NCBI GenBank assembly: GCA_033851845.1
Contig: JAWWOH010000058.1
Coordinates: 1 to 64,000 of the forward strand
Direction of reading: 5' to 3'
From: RYN-124 sp033851845
GTDB lineage: Bacteria > Actinomycetota > Actinomycetes > Mycobacteriales > SCTD01
Length of the DNA stretch: 64,000 bases
Shown here: positions 48,008 through 57,297 of the stretch, one piece after another
Numbering within the stretch: the first letter of the stretch is position 1
Layout: every line of letters starts with the position of its first letter
The notes under the pieces: model-generated
Database searches by the model: none
What the model was told of the DNA's origin: nothing
Seen by the model: only the letters and a program-made list of their open reading frames with translations
Program-made: the position numbers and the translations under genes

Positions 48008-49567
48008 ATGCCTGCACGCCGTCCGATCGCCTTCCGACTGGCCACCGTCCTCGCGATCGGAGCCATGACCACGACCGCCTGCGGGGCCCGACTCTCCCCG
48101 TCCCAGCGCAACGAGGCGCTGTCGCAGACCGCCAACGGCGGCGCGGGTGGCACGACGGGTGGTGCCGGCACCGACGGCGGGACGGCCCTCGGCAGCGGCG
48201 GCACGACCGGCGCCGCCCTGACGACCGGCACGACCGGTGGGACCGGGACGAGCACGGGGACGTCCGGGACCACCGGGACGACGGGCGCGGCCACGTCCGG
48301 CACGGGTGGTGGCGGCGCAGGCGGCACCACCGGTGCAGCGACCGGCGACTTCACGAAGGCTCCGGCCGAGGGCAACGGCGGCGCGACCGACTTCGGCATC
48401 ACCAAGGACGCCATCGTCATCTACAACATCAGCGACGTGAGCGGGGCCGTGCCCGGGCTCTTCGAGGACGCGCGGTTCGCGACGCAGGCCTACATCAAGT
48501 ACTTCAACGCCCGCTACGGCACGATCTACGGCCGCAAGATCGTGCTGAAGACGCTCGACTCGCAGCTCGACTCCGGGGCCAACCGCAGCGCCGCGCTGGA
48601 CCTGTGCGCCAACGGCTTCGCGGGAGTCGGCTCCATCTCCGCCTTCGACCAGGGCGCTGCCGACCCGGAGAAGAAGTGCGGCGTACCCGACGTACGGGGC
48701 ATCGCCACGACGGACCAGATGAAGGCCGTTCCGAACGTCTTCCCCGTCAACGCCGCCGGCACCGGTCACTACCGCGGGCTCGCGCAGTTCGCCTGGGCGG
48801 CCTCCGTCCCGGACCCGAAGATCCGCGCCTCGATCAAGAAGGCCGGCTACATCTACAGCGACGGAGAGGTCACCCGGCAGCAGTCGTCGCAGGACAAGGA
48901 GGCCGCCACCAAGGCCTACGGCTTCAACTGGGTCGCCGACGAGCCTTTCCCGACGTCCTCCACCGACTACACCGCGGTCGTCGCTGACCTGAAGAAGAAG
49001 GGGGCGGAGTTCGTCACCTTCTCCGGCGCCTACCAGCAGGCGGCCGGGATCGTGAAGACGATGGTCGACCAGAACTACCACCCGGTCGTGTGGCAGCCGA
49101 CCGTCACGGCGTACACCCCGAACTACCTGCAGCAGGCTGGCTCCGCGGCCGAAGGCACGTTCATCGGTATCCAGCCGACGCTGCTCGAGGAGGCGAAGTA
49201 CAGCCCCGAGCTGCAGCTCTACGGCCAGTGGCTGGGTCAGGTGCGGCCCGATGCGGTTCCCACCGACCTGGGCCAGTTCGCCTGGGGCGCGACGGCGCTG
49301 TTCATCGACAAGATGATCAAGCTGGGGCCGAAGCCGACGCGCAAGGGCTTGCTGGCGCTGCTGGCGCAGGAGCACAACTACACCGACAACGGGCTGTTCC
49401 CTGGCCAGGACGTCGGCGGCCGCAAGCTGAGTGACTGCATCCAGGTCACGCAGGTGAAGGGCGGCAAGTTCCAGCGGTACCTCCCAACCGCAGACCACAC
49501 CTGGCGCTGCGAGGACGGCGTCTGGGACTTCTCGACGAGCAAGAAGATTCCCGGCTTCCCCAAGTAG
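48008..49567 (+). CDS. ABC transporter substrate-binding lipoprotein
   Basis: Protein of 519 residues. A lipoprotein signal ends in TTTACG with C25 lipidated. A low-complexity Gly/Thr-rich linker of about 85 residues (about 40-125) precedes a periplasmic-binding-protein domain of type 1 (GITKDAIVIYNISDVSGAVPGLFEDARFAT onward), as in LivJ/HAAT receptors. It captures the substrate of the fused permease. The linker may let the receptor reach through the cell wall. Last gene of the unit; an FGE gene lies opposite. Confidence 0.87.
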   Translation: MPARRPIAFRLATVLAIGAMTTTACGARLSPSQRNEALSQTANGGAGGTTGGAGTDGGTALGSGGTTGAALTTGTTGGTGTSTGTSGTTGTTGAATSGTGGGGAGGTTGAATGDFTKAPAEGNGGATDFGITKDAIVIYNISDVSGAVPGLFEDARFATQAYIKYFNARYGTIYGRKIVLKTLDSQLDSGANRSAALDLCANGFAGVGSISAFDQGAADPEKKCGVPDVRGIATTDQMKAVPNVFPVNAAGTGHYRGLAQFAWAASVPDPKIRASIKKAGYIYSDGEVTRQQSSQDKEAATKAYGFNWVADEPFPTSSTDYTAVVADLKKKGAEFVTFSGAYQQAAGIVKTMVDQNYHPVVWQPTVTAYTPNYLQQAGSAAEGTFIGIQPTLLEEAKYSPELQLYGQWLGQVRPDAVPTDLGQFAWGATALFIDKMIKLGPKPTRKGLLALLAQEHNYTDNGLFPGQDVGGRKLSDCIQVTQVKGGKFQRYLPTADHTWRCEDGVWDFSTSKKIPGFPK

Positions 49568-49568
49568 G

Positions 49569-50387
49569 TCAGAGCGCGCCGCTCGCGCACCGGAACCCCA
49601 CGTGTGCTGTGGGAGAGTCGGTTGCGACCGGGATGCGAGCCGCCGGCCGGTAGCGGGAGCAGTAGTCGTCACTGCACAGGAAGCTGCCGCCCTTGGCGAC
49701 GACCGCGATCGCACCGGTCGCATCGGACGGCGCGCAGCAGGGCGACGACGGGTGCTGCGCCGACCAGGCCGTGTCGACCAGCTCCCAGACGTTGCCGATG
49801 ACGTCGTACAGGCCGTGCCCGTTGGGTGGATAGGTGCCGACGGGACGCGTGCCGGCGACGCCGTCCGGGCGCCACGGGAACTGGCCGCGCCAGACCACTG
49901 CCGGAACGTCCCCGCCGGGACGTGCGTCGTCGCCCCAGGCGTAGTCGGCTCCGGCCAGACCGCCTCGGGCCGCGTGCTCCCACTCGCGCTCGCTCGGCAG
50001 GCGCAGCCCGGCCCAGGCGCAGTAGGCGAGTGCGTCCTCGACGACGACGTGCGTCACCGGGTGCTCGTCGTCCGGCACCGTGCCTGGGCCGAGCGGGTGC
50101 TGCCATGACGTGCCCGGCACCCACGTCCACCAGCCGGCCGGATCGCGCAGGTCCACCGGACCGCGCGGCGGCGTGAAGACGGCGGAGCCGCCGAGGTCGC
50201 GCTCGGCGCGGGTGCGGTAGCCGGTGGCGGCGACGAACCCCGCGAACTGCGCCACGGTGGTCGGCGTGCGCGCGACGGCCACGGGGCCGACAACGACCTC
50301 CCGGGCCGGCCGTTCTTCCGGATAGTGGCGGTCCGATCCGATGACCGTCGTACCGCCCGGCACGTCGACGAGCTCCGGTCGCGTCAC
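49569..50387 (-). CDS. Formylglycine-generating enzyme (sulfatase modifying factor)
   Basis: Protein of 272 residues with the FGE-sulfatase domain. The C-terminal GGSFLCSDDYCSRYRPAAR contains the two copper-binding catalytic cysteines, C238 and C243, spaced as in known FGEs, and the N-terminus has VPGGTTVIGSDRHYPEERPAREVVVGP. It oxidises the cysteine in CxPxR of type I sulfatases to formylglycine. Its partner gene, a sulfatase with CSPTR, stands directly upstream on the same strand. GTG 50387 is 10 bases past that stop; an in-frame TTG at 50405 is an alternative. Confidence 0.9.
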   Translation of the reverse strand: MTRPELVDVPGGTTVIGSDRHYPEERPAREVVVGPVAVARTPTTVAQFAGFVAATGYRTRAERDLGGSAVFTPPRGPVDLRDPAGWWTWVPGTSWQHPLGPGTVPDDEHPVTHVVVEDALAYCAWAGLRLPSEREWEHAARGGLAGADYAWGDDARPGGDVPAVVWRGQFPWRPDGVAGTRPVGTYPPNGHGLYDVIGNVWELVDTAWSAQHPSSPCCAPSDATGAIAVVAKGGSFLCSDDYCSRYRPAARIPVATDSPTAHVGFRCASGAL

Positions 50388-50397
50388 TCGACGCCGT

Positions 50398-52698
50398 TCA
50401 TTCAAAACGCGCGCCCATCTCGCGCAGCAGCTCGAGCATCCGCGCCGGGGAGTCCGGTGCCGGGTCGCCGGGTGTGTAGGTGACCGACTCCAGCGCTCCG
50501 GTGAACGGGAACCCGCCGTGCACCTCGTGCAGTCGCCAGCACACCGGTGACTTTCGGTCGGTCCCGACGCTGATCCCCTCGAACGGCGCCATCGGGAACA
50601 GCAGCGGCAGTCCGGCCAGCTCGCTGCGCTGCTGCCCGTCGACCGACAGCCGCGCTGTCCACGTGCCGCCGCCGACGGCGTCGAAGTCGGCCGACAGCAG
50701 CCCGGGCCCCACCGGCATCGGGCCGGCGTCTGCCTGCGACATCCGGCCACGGCCGTCGTTGAACTCCAGCCGGAACGCACCGTCCTCGACGAGGAGGGCG
50801 TAGCCACCGCCCTGATCGCCGTGGGCGACGAGGATGCCCTCGTCGCCGGCGGCGTACGTCAGAGCGATGTCGATCGTGAACGAGCGGTACCAGATCAGCC
50901 GCTGCGACCGCCAGCGCTCCAGCTGGGGCGTCCCCGGCCGCAGGGTGACCGGTCGGTCGAACACCTCGGTCCGCGGCGGCCGGCGCAGGTACTTCAGGCC
51001 GCTGCCCTCGTCGAGCGGGAAGACCTGGTTCGCGCGCGCGGCGACGTCCCAGGCGGCTGCCAGCTCCGCCACGCGATCGGGCTGCTGCGCTGCCAGATCG
51101 GTCGTCTCGGTGCGGTCCCTGCGTAGGTCGTAGAGCTCCCACTCCGAGTCGGCGAACGGCGTCAGCGGCCGGTGCCGCGTCACCACTTCCCAGCCGTCGC
51201 GGTACAGGCCGCGATGCCCGGTCATCTCGAAGTGCTGCTCCCGGTGCACCGACGGCGCCTGCGGGTCGCGCAGGCTCGGCGCGAAGCTGGTGCCCGCCAG
51301 CTGCGCGACCTTCGTGCCGGCGCGCTCTTCGGGCAGGTCGAGCCCGAGCAGGTCGAGCAGAGTCGGGAGTACGTCGGTGACGTGCGTCCACTGCCGTCGT
51401 AGCTCACCGGCATGCTGCTCGAGGCCGGGGCCGGCCATCAGCATCGGCACCGAGTGTCCGCCGGCGTGCGTGTTGATCTTGTAGAGGCGGAACGGCGTGC
51501 CCGAGGCCATCGCCCAGCCACGCGGATAGTGCGGCGTCGTCGTCGGCCCACCGATCTCCGCGATCCGCGCGACGTCGGCCGCGGTGTCGGTGGTCCCGAG
51601 CAGGTGCGAGTAGTACGCCGTCGTCCCCTCGGCCTCGCCCTCGCGGGACGCACCGTTGTCGGAGGTGACCAGGAACAGCGTGTTGTCCAGCTCGCCCAGC
51701 TCGGCCAGCGCCGAGCACAGCCGTCCGAACTGCTGGTCGATGTTGTCGACCATCGCTGCGTAGACCGCCATGTAGCGCGCGAACAGCTGCTGGTGCTCCG
51801 GCGCCAGCGTCTCCCAGGCGACGACGTCGTCGCCCTCCTCGGAGTTGCGCGGTGGCAGCACGGTGTCAGGCGGCAGGATGCCGAGATCCAGCATGCGGGC
51901 GAAGCGCTCGCTGCGCAGGACGTCCCAGCCGGCGGCGTACCGGCCTTCGTACTTCGCGATGTCGGCCGGCTTGGCGTGCAGCGGCGCGTGCACTGCGCCG
52001 TGCGCGAAGTAGAGGAAGAACGGCCTGGCCGGGTCGGACGCCTTGACGCCCTGGACCATCCGGATCGCCTCGTCGGTGATGTCGTCGGTGAAGTAGTAGC
52101 CGGGCGGGTACTGGTCGACCTCCACGGCCGTGTTGTCGCGGACGAGTCGGTGCGGGTGGTGCAGGTTGGTGAACCCGTCGAGGAAGCCGTAGAACTGGTC
52201 GAACCCGCGCTGGCACGGCCAGGAGTGCCGGGGGCCGGCGTCGGAGCAGTCGGAGTCCTTGGCCAGGTGCCACTTCCCGACCATCAGCGTTGCCCAACCG
52301 GCGTCGCGCAGCACCTCCGCCGTGGTCACGCAGTCGTCGGACAGCTCCATGGCATAGCCGGGGAAGCCGGGGTCGGAGTGCGCGACGTGGCCGATGCCGA
52401 CCGAGTGCGGGTTGCGGCCGGTCAGCAGGGCGGCGCGGGTCGGGGAGCACATCGGGGTCGAGTGGAAGTCGGTGTAGCGCAGCCCGCGCGCGGCCAGCGC
52501 GTCGAGGTGCGGGGTGTCGATCTCGGAGCCGTAGCAGCCCAGGTCGGCGAAGCCAAGGTCGTCGGCGAGCATCACGACGACGTTGGGAGCACCCTCCCGT
52601 TTCGGCCGATCCGGCCACCCGGGCTCTGAGCCGGCGAAGGTCCGCCCGACCAGTCCACGGAAGTCGCGGTACGGCTCCGGCGGCGGATTGACCTGCAC
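50398..52698 (-). CDS. Arylsulfatase
   Basis: Type I sulfatase of 766 residues. The active-site signature is C84-S-P-T-R in STPMCSPTRAALLTGRN, with metal ligands D46-D47 in MLADDLGFADLGCYG and VTSDNGAS further on, and VGKWHL. The C-terminal 200 residues form an extra beta-rich domain (ERWRSQRLIWYRSFTIDIALTYAAGDEGILVAHGDQGGGYAL). It hydrolyses sulfate esters. No signal peptide, so it probably works in the cytoplasm, where the adjacent FGE matures it. In this neighbourhood sterol or steroid sulfates are a candidate substrate (inference). Confidence 0.9.
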   Translation of the reverse strand: MQVNPPPEPYRDFRGLVGRTFAGSEPGWPDRPKREGAPNVVVMLADDLGFADLGCYGSEIDTPHLDALAARGLRYTDFHSTPMCSPTRAALLTGRNPHSVGIGHVAHSDPGFPGYAMELSDDCVTTAEVLRDAGWATLMVGKWHLAKDSDCSDAGPRHSWPCQRGFDQFYGFLDGFTNLHHPHRLVRDNTAVEVDQYPPGYYFTDDITDEAIRMVQGVKASDPARPFFLYFAHGAVHAPLHAKPADIAKYEGRYAAGWDVLRSERFARMLDLGILPPDTVLPPRNSEEGDDVVAWETLAPEHQQLFARYMAVYAAMVDNIDQQFGRLCSALAELGELDNTLFLVTSDNGASREGEAEGTTAYYSHLLGTTDTAADVARIAEIGGPTTTPHYPRGWAMASGTPFRLYKINTHAGGHSVPMLMAGPGLEQHAGELRRQWTHVTDVLPTLLDLLGLDLPEERAGTKVAQLAGTSFAPSLRDPQAPSVHREQHFEMTGHRGLYRDGWEVVTRHRPLTPFADSEWELYDLRRDRTETTDLAAQQPDRVAELAAAWDVAARANQVFPLDEGSGLKYLRRPPRTEVFDRPVTLRPGTPQLERWRSQRLIWYRSFTIDIALTYAAGDEGILVAHGDQGGGYALLVEDGAFRLEFNDGRGRMSQADAGPMPVGPGLLSADFDAVGGGTWTARLSVDGQQRSELAGLPLLFPMAPFEGISVGTDRKSPVCWRLHEVHGGFPFTGALESVTYTPGDPAPDSPARMLELLREMGARFE

Positions 52699-52721
52699 GC
52701 TCGCGACCTTAGGGTGCGTTC

Positions 52722-53165
52722 GTGGACCGCACCAGCGCGTACGACGAGATCCGCAACCTGCTCGGCACCTACTGCGAGGTCATGGATGCCGGCGACTGGG
52801 CCGGGCTCGGTGCGCTCTTCGCGGCCGGGGTGCTCACGGACGACGCCGGCAACGAAGTAGCCCGCGGCGCGGAGGCAGTGGCCGCGCTCTACGCGGGGAT
52901 GGTGAGGCTGCACGACGGGTCGCCGCGCACCCGGCACCTGACCACCAACCCGGTCATCGAGGTCGACGGCGACCACGCCACGTGCCGGTCGTCGTTCGCG
53001 GTGCTGCAGCAGGTCGGTGACGGCCCGCTCGCCCCGGTGGCCGCCGGGCGCTACCGCGACGAGTTCGTCCGCACCGACCGGACGTGGCGCTTCTCGGTGC
53101 GCGCGTTCCACCTCGACCAGGTGGGCGACACGTCACAGCATCTCGTCGCACCAGCGCGGGCATGA
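52722..53165 (+). CDS. SnoaL-like NTF2-fold protein
   Basis: Protein of 147 residues: YDEIRNLLGTYCEVMDAGDWAGLGALFAAGVLTDDAGNEVARGAEAV is the start of the SnoaL-like domain, followed by RTRHLTTNPVIEVDGDHATCRSSFAVLQQ. Related proteins in steroid clusters bind or hydrate steroid rings, but no catalytic residues can be picked with confidence. Divergent from the sulfatase by 23 bases; the SDR overlaps its stop by 4 bases. Confidence 0.8.
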   Translation: MDRTSAYDEIRNLLGTYCEVMDAGDWAGLGALFAAGVLTDDAGNEVARGAEAVAALYAGMVRLHDGSPRTRHLTTNPVIEVDGDHATCRSSFAVLQQVGDGPLAPVAAGRYRDEFVRTDRTWRFSVRAFHLDQVGDTSQHLVAPARA

Positions 53166-53872
53166 GGTTCGAAGGGAAGGTCGCGCTGGTCACCGGGGCC
53201 GCCAGCGGCATCGGTGCAGCGACGGCTGCGCTGCTCGCCGCCGAGGGCGCCACCGTGGTGCGGCTCGACGTGCAGGAAGTCGCCGGCGTCGTCCGATGCG
53301 ACGTGTCGGATCGGGAGCAGGTGCGCGCGGCCGTCGCCGACGTCGTCGCCGAGCACGGGGGCATCGACGTGCTGGCAAATGTCGCGGGGCTGGTGCGGTT
53401 CGGCCGGTTCGAGGACCTGAGCACCGCCGACTGGCAGCTGCAGCTCGACGTCAACCTCTCCGGTCCGTTCCACGTGAGCCAGGCAGCGCTGCCGAGCCTG
53501 ATCGACCGGAAGGGCTGCATCGTCAACGTCGCGTCGATCGCCGGGCTGAAGGGGCAGGCGTACCAAGTCGGCTACGGCGCGTCGAAGGCCGGCTTGGTGA
53601 TGCTGACCAAAGGGCTGGCGGTCGAGCTCGCGTCCAAGGGCGTGCGGGTCAACTGCGTGTGCCCGGGCACGGTCCTCACGCCGCTGATCGTCGGGGTGGG
53701 CGAGAGCATGCCGCCGGACGTCGACCCGGTGCTGATGGCCCGCCTCAATGGCGTGTTGCCCGGGCTCATCGACGCGAGCGAGGTCGCCGGGGCCATCGCC
53801 TACCTCGCGTCGGATGCTGCGCGCTCGATCACGGGTACGGCACTGGTCGTGGACCTGGGCGTGGTGGCGTGA
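53162..53872 (+). CDS. Short-chain dehydrogenase/reductase
   Basis: Classical SDR of 236 residues with TGAASGIG near residue 11, a VAG variant at the NAG position (LANVAGL), the serine in NVASIAGLKGQAYQ and YGASK. Length and motifs are those of FabG-type enzymes on hydroxyacyl or hydroxysteroid substrates. It is the middle gene of SnoaL-SDR-P450, overlapping both neighbours by 4 bases, so the three products probably act on the same compound. Confidence 0.85.
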   Translation: MRFEGKVALVTGAASGIGAATAALLAAEGATVVRLDVQEVAGVVRCDVSDREQVRAAVADVVAEHGGIDVLANVAGLVRFGRFEDLSTADWQLQLDVNLSGPFHVSQAALPSLIDRKGCIVNVASIAGLKGQAYQVGYGASKAGLVMLTKGLAVELASKGVRVNCVCPGTVLTPLIVGVGESMPPDVDPVLMARLNGVLPGLIDASEVAGAIAYLASDAARSITGTALVVDLGVVA

Positions 53873-55095
53873 CCGCGGTCGACGATCCGGTCGAGATCAC
53901 CTCGGCGCGGCTGCCCGGTCCCGCGCTGCACGACTTCCTGCGGGCCGCCCGCCAGCAGCCAGGGCTGGCGCCGGTGCGGCTCGTCGGCCGGGCAGCGCTG
54001 CTGGTGGCGCGCTTCGACGACGTGAAGGAGTTCCTCGCCGACGCGGAACGGTTTCCCGGCGGGCCGGTCTACGGCATCCAGGTGGAGCCGGTCGTCGGAC
54101 GGACCTTCATCAGCATGGACGGCGACGAGCACTTGCGGACGCGGCAGCTCGCCATGCCCGCCTTTCGCTCGCGCGTCGTGAGCAGGTTCGTCGACGAGCA
54201 GCTCGTTCCGCTCGCGCACGAGATCGTGGACCGGTTCGCGACGCGGGGTGAGGGCGACCTCGTCGCGGACCTCACTGACGTCCTTCCGTTCGCGGCCATC
54301 AGCCGCAAGGTCGGCTTGCCGGTGGGCACCGAGGAGGGTCAGCGGATCGCCGCGCGCCGCCTGCTGTCCTACCCCGCGACGCCGGAGGTCGCGTTGCGGG
54401 CTGCCGGCGAGGTCACCGACGTCGTGCGGGTGGCGCTCGAGCAGCGCCGCCGCGAGCCGGCCGACGACGTCCTGTCGCACCTGCTGGCAACCGGCATGGA
54501 CGACGAGGCCGTGCTGTCACACGTGCGCCTGCTGTACGCCGTCGGCGCGACGACCACCGCCGACGCGATGAGCAACCTGTTCGCGGTCCTGCTCGCCCGG
54601 CCGGAGCTGGTGGAGCGGGCTCGGGTCGAGCCGGCGCTTCGGCCGCGGATCGTCGGTGAGCTGCTGCGCTACGAGCCGCCCGTGCCGCTGCTGCCTCGGC
54701 TCGCGACTCGACCGGGGACGGTCGGCGGTGTTGAGGTGCCGGCCGGCACGCTGCTGGTCGCGGGGCTGGCAGCGGCGAACCGGGACCCTTCCGTGTACGC
54801 CGACCCCGACGCCTTCGACCCGGACCGGCAGGAGGGCGAGCTGCTCACATTCGGCTTTGGACCGAAGTTCTGCCCGGGCTGGAACCTGGCGCGGTCGCAG
54901 CTGCTGGCCGCGCTCGAGGTGGTGCTCGAGCGGCTGCCCGGGCTGCGCCTCGCCGCGGACGTGCAGCCCGAGGGGGCGGTCCTGCGGTCGACCCCCCACC
55001 TGCCGGTGCGGTGGTCTACGGCGCCCGGGCGGCGTTCTGGAGCACGAGCGGCCCGAGCCAGTTCGTGGCCAGGGCCAGCGCTGCCTCCGTCGTGA
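53869..55095 (+). CDS. Cytochrome P450
   Basis: Cytochrome P450 of 408 residues. AVGATTTADAMSNLF is the I-helix, GELLRYEPPVPLLPRLATRP carries ExxR, and the heme ligand is Cys335 in FGFGPKFCPGWNLAR. A proline follows the cysteine instead of the usual leucine/isoleucine. The family within P450 cannot be named. The last 27 residues are Arg/Ala/Ser-rich and overlap the 3' end of the acyltransferase gene on the other strand by 80 bases. GTG 53869 overlaps the SDR stop. Confidence 0.82.
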   Translation: MTAVDDPVEITSARLPGPALHDFLRAARQQPGLAPVRLVGRAALLVARFDDVKEFLADAERFPGGPVYGIQVEPVVGRTFISMDGDEHLRTRQLAMPAFRSRVVSRFVDEQLVPLAHEIVDRFATRGEGDLVADLTDVLPFAAISRKVGLPVGTEEGQRIAARRLLSYPATPEVALRAAGEVTDVVRVALEQRRREPADDVLSHLLATGMDDEAVLSHVRLLYAVGATTTADAMSNLFAVLLARPELVERARVEPALRPRIVGELLRYEPPVPLLPRLATRPGTVGGVEVPAGTLLVAGLAAANRDPSVYADPDAFDPDRQEGELLTFGFGPKFCPGWNLARSQLLAALEVVLERLPGLRLAADVQPEGAVLRSTPHLPVRWSTAPGRRSGARAARASSWPGPALPPS

Positions 55096-57247
55096 AGTGG
55101 AACCCGTCCGTGCGGGCGTTCGGGATGCCCTCGACCTCGTCGCTGTACTGGCCGTTCGGGCAGATCCGGTCGAAGAAGTCGAGCACCGTAACGCCGGTCA
55201 CTGCCGGGTAGGCGAGGGTGTTCAGAGCGGACACCCGCTGCTCCGGGTTGCTGACCTGGTCGAAGTATCGCTTCCAGTCGCCGCAGGGGGCGTTGAGCAT
55301 GAGCACCATGCGGCCCTCAGCCCGCCAGCGGTCGACGACCGTCTGGTACTCGCCCACCAGCCAGCTGTCGAACCGCGGGTCCTCGGGTCCGCGCCAGTCC
55401 TCCCATGAGGGCAGCTTGCGGTCGAACGTCTCGTTGACGCCGTCCTCGGTGACGACCACGTCGGGGTCGAAGGCGTAGAACGCCTTGTACCACTTGCTGG
55501 TCGGGTCGTCCTCCCACTCGCACACCGGCTGTACGTCGAACTCCTTGTCGGCGCTGGTGCCCACGCGCCGCATCCGGCCCTTGCTCAGAGGGCAGGCCGG
55601 GATCGCGAGGTTGTAGGCGGCGACGTCGGTGCGCTGGCCGGCCCAGGTGTGCATCGCGGCGCCGAGGTTGTTGCCGAGCGAGTCCCCGACGACGGCGACC
55701 TTGAGGGCACCCGGCGGCACGGCCGGCATCGGTGGGACCGGGAACTCGTCCGGGTTCTTCGTGAGCTCTTTCGGCGGCGCCTTCGACTTCGGCGTCGACG
55801 TCGGGTGGTTGGTCGTCGGTGCCTTCGGGCGAGGGACGACGACGGGCAGGGGGTTGTGCTGTGTCGGCGCAGCGAACGACCGCGCGGGCACGTGGCTCGT
55901 GCCACCGACCCTGGTCGTCGCGGCGGCGGTCGCGGCCGCGGACGCGGCGGGCCGCGCGGAGGGCGATGCCGGCATCGTCGCGGCGGGTGCGGGCGCCACG
56001 GGAGCAGCCGCGGTGGTCGGAGCGATTTCGCCGGGAGCCGGCACGAGGATGCCCGCGGCCAGCACGACGGCAGCGACACCGGACGTCGCACCGATGCCCC
56101 ACGAGACCAGGCCGACCGGCGCGCGACGCGCGCCGCGTCGTACCGGAGCTTCGATGGCGACGTAGGACAGGGTCGCCAGCGCAAGCGTCGACCCGATCCG
56201 CAGCGCGAACAGGGTCACCCCGTCGAACCCGGTCGACGACGGGGTCAGGAGCAGGAAGAGCGGCCAGTGGAACAGGTAGACGCCGTACGAGATGACGCCG
56301 AGTCCGACGAGTGGCTGCAGCGACAGCGCCCGGCCGGTCCACGTCCCGGGCTGCGCCGTCGCTGCGACGACCGCCGCCGTGCTTCCCGCCACGGCGAGCA
56401 GCCAGCCGCGGTACAGCCCGGCACCCTCCGTCGTGACCGTTGCGCACGCGTAGCCGATGACGCCCAAACCGAGGACCGCCAGGCCGTCGAGCAGCCGGCG
56501 GCCGGCGGCGCCGACGATCCGCAGGCCCTCGGGGCGGACGAGCGCCAGGGCGAGCAGTGCGCCGACGAGGATCTCGGCCATCCGCGCGTCGGTGCCGTAG
56601 TAGGCGTGTCCTAGCCCCTCGCCGGCGTTGTACAGCCGGGCCGCCTGCCAGCTCGACGCTGCCACCAGCGCGGTCAGCAGCACGGCCAGCCGGCCGGTGC
56701 GGATGCGGGTGCCGCGACGGCCGAGCACGAGCAGCGCGAGCAGCGGGAAGAAGACGTAGAACTGCTCCTCGACCGCCAGCGACCAGAAGTGCTGGAAGGG
56801 CGAGGGGAGTGAGAACAGGTCGGCGTACTGCTGGTGGTGCAGGACGAACCGCCAGTTGGCGGTCCAGGTAGCCGCCGCAACGGCGTCCCAGCCGATGCCC
56901 GCCGAGGCCGGCGTGCCGGACAGGCGAACGACGAGGGCGACCAACGCGAAGCAGACGAGCATCGCGGGCACCAGCCGACGGGCGCGGCGGCCCCAGAAGG
57001 CGCGCAGCGCGATCGCGCCGGTGCGGTGCTTCTCGAGCAGCAGCAGCGAGGTGATCAGGAAGCCGGAGAGGGTGAAGAAGACCGTCACGCCGAGTTGGCC
57101 ACCGGGGATCCAGGACAGGCCGGCGTGGAAGAGCAGGACCGATGCGACCGCCAAGCCGCGAAGGCCGTTCAGGCCTGGCAGGTGAGGCAGGCGGGCGCCA
57201 ACGTCGGGCGCCTCGCGGCCGACGCCGTTCCCCCCAGCCGATGACAC
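55016..57247 (-). CDS. OafA/YrhL-type membrane acyltransferase with SGNH domain
   Basis: Protein of 743 residues. The N-terminal part (about 20-370) is an acyltransferase-3 domain with about 10 membrane segments and the motifs GLRGLAVASVLLFH and HFWSLAVEEQFYVFFP. A Pro/Ala/Thr-rich linker (about 400-490) leads to a C-terminal SGNH-like domain beginning VAVVGDSLGNNLGA, expected to act outside the membrane. Members O-acetylate cell-wall or surface polysaccharides. GTG 57247 gives the normal N-terminus; the longer frame upstream overlaps kstR. Confidence 0.86.
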   Translation of the reverse strand: MSSAGGNGVGREAPDVGARLPHLPGLNGLRGLAVASVLLFHAGLSWIPGGQLGVTVFFTLSGFLITSLLLLEKHRTGAIALRAFWGRRARRLVPAMLVCFALVALVVRLSGTPASAGIGWDAVAAATWTANWRFVLHHQQYADLFSLPSPFQHFWSLAVEEQFYVFFPLLALLVLGRRGTRIRTGRLAVLLTALVAASSWQAARLYNAGEGLGHAYYGTDARMAEILVGALLALALVRPEGLRIVGAAGRRLLDGLAVLGLGVIGYACATVTTEGAGLYRGWLLAVAGSTAAVVAATAQPGTWTGRALSLQPLVGLGVISYGVYLFHWPLFLLLTPSSTGFDGVTLFALRIGSTLALATLSYVAIEAPVRRGARRAPVGLVSWGIGATSGVAAVVLAAGILVPAPGEIAPTTAAAPVAPAPAATMPASPSARPAASAAATAAATTRVGGTSHVPARSFAAPTQHNPLPVVVPRPKAPTTNHPTSTPKSKAPPKELTKNPDEFPVPPMPAVPPGALKVAVVGDSLGNNLGAAMHTWAGQRTDVAAYNLAIPACPLSKGRMRRVGTSADKEFDVQPVCEWEDDPTSKWYKAFYAFDPDVVVTEDGVNETFDRKLPSWEDWRGPEDPRFDSWLVGEYQTVVDRWRAEGRMVLMLNAPCGDWKRYFDQVSNPEQRVSALNTLAYPAVTGVTVLDFFDRICPNGQYSDEVEGIPNARTDGFHFTTEAALALATNWLGPLVLQNAARAP

Positions 57248-57263
57248 CGGCCGAGCCTGACAT

Positions 57264-57281
57264 ACCTGCCGCCCGGCAGGT
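57264..57281. promoter_or_regulatory. Interrupted palindrome between kstR and the acyltransferase gene
   Basis: ACCTGCCG and CGGCAGGT, an exact 8-base inverted repeat around CC, lie 17-34 bases upstream of the acyltransferase start. It could be an operator or a weak kstR terminator; no T-run follows it on the minus strand. Confidence 0.5.
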
Positions 57282-57297
57282 GGCCATATCGGAAAAA

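Noticed and set aside
48110..48350. CRISPR-like or minisatellite repeat
   Set aside because: The repetitive Gly/Thr-coding sequence is in frame in the binding-protein gene, with irregular short units and no spacers; it encodes the linker.
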